Assembly (NCBI RefSeq): GCF_019599505.1
Contig: NZ_RKLT01000011.1
Span: 1-64,000, forward strand
Source of the DNA: Haloarcula nitratireducens
Lineage (GTDB): Archaea; Halobacteriota; Halobacteria; Halobacteriales; Haloarculaceae
Direction of reading: 5' to 3'
Length of the DNA stretch: 64,000 nt
The stretch's first letter is position 1. Each line of letters begins with the position of its first letter. Under the pieces are notes generated by a model. That model made no database searches, was not told where the DNA came from, and saw only the letters and a program-made list of their open reading frames with translations. The translations under genes were made by a program, and so were the position numbers. This document shows, piece by piece, positions 60,131 to 64,000 of this stretch.

Positions 60131-60970
60131 ATGTCGAAGGCCGACGAATCAACCGTCACTAGTGATCTGAGCGCGGCTACTGAACAACCAGCAGACGATG
60201 ATACTATCCTCTCAGTTCGAAACGTCTCGAAACACTACGGTGGAGTCGTAGCGCTCGAGGACGTCAGTCTCTCGATAAAGGAGAACGAGGTCCTTTCGAT
60301 TGTCGGTGACAACGGCGCCGGCAAATCGACGTTCATCAAACTTCTCTCTGGTGTCATCCCTGCCACGTCCGGTGAGTTCTACATGCGTGATCCGGAGTCG
60401 CACGACCTAGAGCAAATTGTCCTCGAATCACCGGCAATGGCAAAACGTGCCGGCATCGAGACAGTGTTCCAGGATATGTCTCTCTCTTTCCAACACGACG
60501 TTGCTGCGAACGTGTTCATGGGTCGAGAGCCCTTGAAAGACGGTTTGAGTGGAAAACTGTTCCGCCGGCTTGACCGAGAGTACATGGAGCAACGATCTAT
60601 CGAAGCGCTTGACGAGATCGGTTTCGAAATAGACCCCAACGCGATAACGGAGGAGCTGTCTGGTGGACAACAACAGGCTATCGCCGTCGCTCGTGCACTC
60701 ATTTCGGATCCCAGAGTCGTTATTCTCGACGAACCCACGGCCGAGGTGTCCGTTGAGGGATCCCAGAAAATACTCGACCTCATCGAAGAGCTGCAAGCGT
60801 CCGGCAAGACGGTTATCTTCATTACTCACAACCTGCAGGAAGTCTTCGATGTTGCGGATCGCGTTGCCGTCCTCCGGTCGGGGAGTCTCGTCGCGGAACT
60901 GGAAAACGATGGGACGATCGACCGTGAGGAACTCGTCGGTCACATGACCGGTGCGATTCAGCAGGAATAG
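60131..60970 (+). CDS. Sugar ABC transporter ATPase, single domain
   Basis: A 279-residue ABC ATPase. Walker A is GDNGAGKST (near 70), the Q-loop region FQDMSLSFQ, the signature LSGGQQQ, Walker B VVILDEPTAE and the H-loop FITHNLQEV, all in order and intact. Related sugar importers (RbsA/XylG) usually have two fused ATPase halves of about 500 residues; this has one, so two copies must pair, as in FrcA-type systems. It serves the 58357 permease. ATG 60131 is chosen over 60107 because of the TATA distance. Confidence 0.9.
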   Translation: MSKADESTVTSDLSAATEQPADDDTILSVRNVSKHYGGVVALEDVSLSIKENEVLSIVGDNGAGKSTFIKLLSGVIPATSGEFYMRDPESHDLEQIVLESPAMAKRAGIETVFQDMSLSFQHDVAANVFMGREPLKDGLSGKLFRRLDREYMEQRSIEALDEIGFEIDPNAITEELSGGQQQAIAVARALISDPRVVILDEPTAEVSVEGSQKILDLIEELQASGKTVIFITHNLQEVFDVADRVAVLRSGSLVAELENDGTIDREELVGHMTGAIQQE

Positions 60971-61065
60971 CCAATCGTCCTACGGAGAAGAGAGTCATTT
61001 GAGCGAATAGAAAGCACTGTATTTCCCTCCCTAGTGCCTCGTTCCTCACCATCCTCTATCCCCAA

Positions 61066-61074
61066 TTTATATAT
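61066..61074 (+). promoter_or_regulatory. TATA element of the first isomerase gene
   Basis: TTTATATAT, ending 23 bases before ATG 61098, consistent with a leaderless transcript. Confidence 0.57.
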
Positions 61075-61097
61075 CGGTCTATGCTGTTGTCGCTCGT

Positions 61098-61913
61098 ATG
61101 GGAGTCGGTTACACGACAATCATGTACGGTGAGGAATCGCTGTTGGATGGCCTCGAAGAGATTTCCGCGTGCGGATACGACGGCGTCGAGACGAGTCTCG
61201 GTGAAATCTCTACCGTTGGCAAAGATCGATTCCAACAACAACTAGATGACTGCGGCCTCGATCTCTACTGTACGATGGGAGAATGGCTTGAATCACAGGC
61301 AGCGGCTGACCGTATCGCTGATGGCGCTGAGACAGCCGCCGAATTGGGTGCTCCCTACCTCGGGATTCTTCCGCCACATCGCGGAACAACCGAAGATGCC
61401 GATCTTGAACGGTGGCTCGAACAAGTTTGCGATGCGGCCGCCTCCGCTGGCGTCACGCCGGTCCTGCATCATCACGGCGCGACACTCATCGAACAGCCTG
61501 ACGAGATAGCCTCCTGGCTCGACCGAGCGCCGGATAACCTCGGACTGCTCTGGGATACCTCCCACCATTATCCCTACGGCGAAAACTATCCCGAGGGAGA
61601 TGTCACGGACGGTATCGAGCGATTTGCTGACGACATCGAGTACGTCCACCTCAAAGACGTCGCCCCTGGTGACAACTTCGACGCGCACGTCGAAGCGCTA
61701 TCTAACGGTGAGCGACGACTCGACACCGTGTTCTGGTATTACAACGCTTTCACCGACCTCGGTAAAGGCGTCATCGACTTCGAGGGCGTCGACGAGGCGC
61801 TGGACCAGATCGGCTACGACGGCCACATCACTGTTGAGATCGAAAACCAGACCGAAGACACGCGCACCCACGCCGAGCAGAACTACGACTACTGGCGCGC
61901 GATCGCTGAGTGA
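61098..61913 (+). CDS. Sugar phosphate isomerase/epimerase-type TIM barrel (copy 1)
   Basis: A 271-residue TIM-barrel protein of the xylose-isomerase-like (AP endonuclease 2) superfamily, which includes inosose isomerases and dehydratases. Metal-site residues fit YDGVETSLGEI, VTPVLHHHGATLIEQPDE, LGLLWDTSHHYPYG, DIEYVHLKDVAPGDNF, and the final GHITVEIENQ. It is paralogous to the gene at 63159 (same order of motifs, MGVGYTTIMY and MGVGYATIMY starts). The two flank a dehydrogenase gene. A role in inositol or ketose catabolism is likely but the substrate is open. Confidence 0.88.
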   Translation: MGVGYTTIMYGEESLLDGLEEISACGYDGVETSLGEISTVGKDRFQQQLDDCGLDLYCTMGEWLESQAAADRIADGAETAAELGAPYLGILPPHRGTTEDADLERWLEQVCDAAASAGVTPVLHHHGATLIEQPDEIASWLDRAPDNLGLLWDTSHHYPYGENYPEGDVTDGIERFADDIEYVHLKDVAPGDNFDAHVEALSNGERRLDTVFWYYNAFTDLGKGVIDFEGVDEALDQIGYDGHITVEIENQTEDTRTHAEQNYDYWRAIAE

Positions 61914-61971
61914 TAGGTCGCCAGTAGCTCGCGACTCTTTATCTCACCACGGTGGCGAGCGGAGTGGGTAA

Positions 61972-61980
61972 ATTATAAAT
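61972..61980 (+). promoter_or_regulatory. TATA element of the dehydrogenase gene
   Basis: ATTATAAAT, ending 25 bases before ATG 62006. It fits a separate leaderless transcript for the dehydrogenase. Confidence 0.57.
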
Positions 61981-62005
61981 AATGAAGTGCTGAATTCACA
62001 AGCGT

Positions 62006-63088
62006 ATGCGAATTGGACTGATCGGAGCGGGCAATATCGCACAGATCATGCACCTCCCGTATCTCGTGGAGTTACCTGAGGCAGAGGTGCACGCTATCGC
62101 AGATCCGGGGCGGAACGTCGTTGAGGCACTCGGCGACCGATATAATATCCCTAATCAGTACGAGGATAGCGACGCGCTCATCGAGGAACTCGCGGACGAC
62201 CTCGACGGCGTCGTCATCGCGACGCCGATGCACACTCACGCTGAGACAGCCATCGCCGCGCTCGAAGCGGACCTCCACACGTTTGTGGAGAAACCCGTCG
62301 CAGTAACACCCGAAGATGCTGCCGACGTCGTTGAGGCCGCCGATGCAACCGACGCGGTCTGTATGGTCGGGTATATGAAGCGGTATGATTCGGGCTACCA
62401 GCGCTTCGCCGAGGAAGTTGAGAACGCCGACACGATCGACCTCATTACCAACACTGTCATTCCGCCGGACGTGGGAAGCGTCATCGAGGAGGTCTACGAT
62501 AACATCCCAGCGGATCTCGATGAATCCTTCCTCCAAGCTAGTGGCGAGAACCGCACATCGCAACTGCAGACGGCAATCGACACGGACGACGACACACTCG
62601 CTCACGCGTACGGGTACCACCTCGAAAGTATCTGCCACGACATAAACGCACTACGCGGTCTATTCGGCGATGTAGAGTCTATCGACCACGTCGACGTGTT
62701 TAACGACTGGAAGTATCTGACCGCACAGCTGCAGTATGAGGGTGGCCGGCGATGTACGTTGCAGTCCGGTGCAACCGACCGGAAGTGGTACGACGAGCGC
62801 ATCCGCGTCGACACACCTGAATCGGCCCTGTCGATCGAGTTCTCAAACGCCTTCATCAAGAACACGCCGTCGGAAGTGCGAATTGAAGAAGGGACAGATG
62901 AGATGACTGCTACGGAACACACCCCCTCGTACGATGAGAGCTTCAAGCGAGAACTGGCGTACTTCCTCGACTGCATGGCCGGGGATGCCGAAGTTCGAAC
63001 CGGACCTCGTGAAGCGAAGAAAGACGTCGAACTCATCGCAGACCTGTTCCGCTCGTATCAGAACATCGACCGCGTTGGCGAATACTGA
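62006..63088 (+). CDS. Gfo/Idh/MocA family oxidoreductase
   Basis: A 360-residue NAD(P)-dependent dehydrogenase. The Rossmann start is RIGLIGAGNIAQIMHLPYLV, the middle has VVIATPMHTHAETAIAAL and FVEKPVAVTPEDAADV (the EKP motif), then CMVGYMKRYDSGYQRF. The C-terminal domain is the usual alpha/beta sheet. Family members oxidise inositol, glucose or related sugars. Between two isomerase paralogues and after an inositol/ribose-type transporter, an inositol dehydrogenase-like activity is plausible. The start ATG 62006 is supported by the TATA element 25 bases upstream. Confidence 0.9.
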   Translation: MRIGLIGAGNIAQIMHLPYLVELPEAEVHAIADPGRNVVEALGDRYNIPNQYEDSDALIEELADDLDGVVIATPMHTHAETAIAALEADLHTFVEKPVAVTPEDAADVVEAADATDAVCMVGYMKRYDSGYQRFAEEVENADTIDLITNTVIPPDVGSVIEEVYDNIPADLDESFLQASGENRTSQLQTAIDTDDDTLAHAYGYHLESICHDINALRGLFGDVESIDHVDVFNDWKYLTAQLQYEGGRRCTLQSGATDRKWYDERIRVDTPESALSIEFSNAFIKNTPSEVRIEEGTDEMTATEHTPSYDESFKRELAYFLDCMAGDAEVRTGPREAKKDVELIADLFRSYQNIDRVGEY

Positions 63089-63158
63089 CTGGTCTACCGA
63101 GAGCCAGTCCGTAGCTGTTCGATAAGATTATGCACGTCGCGTACGAGATATCCTACGT

Positions 63159-63962
63159 ATGGGTGTCGGATACGCGACCATCATGTACGACTCGGAAGCA
63201 GTAGAATCGCGCGCTATCGGGGACTTCGCTGCCTGCCGGTACGACGGCGTCGAGATCGGTCTCGAAAAGGTCGAGGCTCTCGGCGAGGAGACGCTGAACG
63301 CGCTACTCGAAGACTACGACCTCGATCTGTACTGTGTCATGGCCGGTTGGCTCAACACCGAAGAGGACCTTCAGAGGGCCGTCAACGGTGCCGAACTTGC
63401 GGGCAATCTCGGCTCGAATTTCCTCGGCATCCTGCCGCCGCCTCGGGGCGTCGTCGACGACGAGACGTTCGCCGAATGGCTCGACACAATTTGCGAGGCT
63501 GCCGCCGACGCTGGCGTCACACCCATCGTCCACCACCATTTTGGCGCACACGTCGAACAACCCGAGGAGATACGCCGCTGGCTTGACGAAGGTCCGGACA
63601 ATCTCCAATTGCTGTTTGATACGGCCCACTACTACGCCTATGGCGATATTACGGACGGTATCGAGCGGTTCGCCGACGACATCGCCTACGTCCACCTCAA
63701 GGATATTGACCCGCCAGCGGAGTTCCAGCTTCACGTCGATAACCTCACTGCCGGGAAGAAAGACTACGACAGCATCGTCAACTACATCTGGGCATTCACC
63801 GACCTCGGGGAAGGAATCATCGACTTCAGTGAGGTATTCGAAACGCTCGATTCAGTCGGATACGACGGCCACACGACTATCGAGATCGAGAATCAGATGG
63901 ATCACCCACTCGTCCACGCCAAGAAGAACATCGACCATCTGGAAGCGGTGACGGACGTCTGA
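63159..63962 (+). CDS. Sugar phosphate isomerase/epimerase-type TIM barrel (copy 2)
   Basis: A 267-residue TIM-barrel protein, clearly paralogous to copy 1 at 61098: MGVGYATIMYDSEAVESRAI, YDGVEIGLEKVEALGEETLN, VTPIVHHHFGAHVEQPEEI, LQLLFDTAHYYAYGDITDGI, IAYVHLKDIDPPAEF, GHTTIEIENQM. Metal-binding positions agree with copy 1. The pair may do successive steps on one substrate or the same step on two. A weak A/T-rich element (AAGATTAT, 63124-63131) is at the right distance for a leaderless start. It ends 38 bases before the window edge, so the locus probably continues. Confidence 0.88.
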   Translation: MGVGYATIMYDSEAVESRAIGDFAACRYDGVEIGLEKVEALGEETLNALLEDYDLDLYCVMAGWLNTEEDLQRAVNGAELAGNLGSNFLGILPPPRGVVDDETFAEWLDTICEAAADAGVTPIVHHHFGAHVEQPEEIRRWLDEGPDNLQLLFDTAHYYAYGDITDGIERFADDIAYVHLKDIDPPAEFQLHVDNLTAGKKDYDSIVNYIWAFTDLGEGIIDFSEVFETLDSVGYDGHTTIEIENQMDHPLVHAKKNIDHLEAVTDV

Positions 63963-64000
63963 GCGGGGCGGAACACTTGGTGTCGATATCTTTTCGCTAC

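Noticed and set aside
1..64000. CRISPR array, rRNA, tRNA or replication-initiator gene
   Set aside because: No regularly spaced repeats, no rRNA or tRNA sequence patterns, and no Orc1/Cdc6 or RepH-like protein were found.

Overview
The window reads as haloarchaeal DNA (class Halobacteria), most likely from a megaplasmid, a secondary replicon or a large integrated element. Reasons: the proteins are rich in Asp and Glu and the DNA is mostly GC-rich; there are archaeal basal transcription factors (a TATA-binding protein and a short TFIIB), a histone-fold protein and Bat-type and FilR1-type regulators; exported proteins carry twin-arginine signals; and many starts lie 22-34 bases after an A/T-rich TATA element, the layout expected of leaderless transcripts. 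I found no rRNA, tRNA, CRISPR array or replication initiator gene.

Layout. 0.3-7.4 kb: an FNT-type channel, a Tat-exported protein, Lrp and Bat-type regulators, very small zinc-ribbon proteins and a DUF4177/membrane-protein pair, separated by decayed DNA with right-end-like hairpins of IS200/IS605 (IS1341-type) elements. 7.5-11.2 kb: a leftward operon DUF1059 - OsmC - ArsM-like methyltransferase - two membrane proteins, next to a FilR1-type regulator. 11.4-15.2 kb: two universal stress proteins around small plasmid-type genes, a decayed pilin-like gene and more IS relics. 16-20 kb: two OB-fold proteins and a winged-helix partner set in GC-rich non-coding DNA. 20.2-34.1 kb: an accessory island with a C2H2/HNH homing-type nuclease, a TPR-HEPN protein, a short TFB, a toxin-antitoxin-like pair, a frameshifted zinc-ribbon gene, a four-gene Rad50/SMC-like cassette and several small zinc proteins with a PadR regulator.

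35.3-47.4 kb is one long leftward conjugation operon: pilin-like subunit, large exported ectodomain protein, Tat lipoprotein, VirB6-like protein, VirB3/VirB4-type ATPase, two relaxosome-accessory-like proteins, an HUH relaxase and a VirD4/TraD-type coupling protein. 47.7-56.4 kb holds a cytochrome P450 with a divergent regulator, then TBP, a histone-fold protein, an archaea-specific SMC-related protein, phosphoenolpyruvate synthase and a third stress protein. 56.9-64 kb is a rightward carbohydrate locus (binding lipoprotein, permease with an added Yip1-like domain, single-domain ATPase, two paralogous TIM-barrel isomerases and a Gfo/Idh/MocA dehydrogenase). It resembles inositol-type uptake and catabolism. 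Nearly every gene has its own TATA element, and three copies of the palindrome GTTCG-N7-CGAAC lie ahead of the first gene.

The strongest candidates for something undescribed are the four-gene Rad50/SMC cassette (27.5-31.9 kb), which looks like an immunity or conflict system, the permease-Yip1 fusion with its putative operator triplet, and the TBP/histone/SMC cluster carried beside the conjugation genes.
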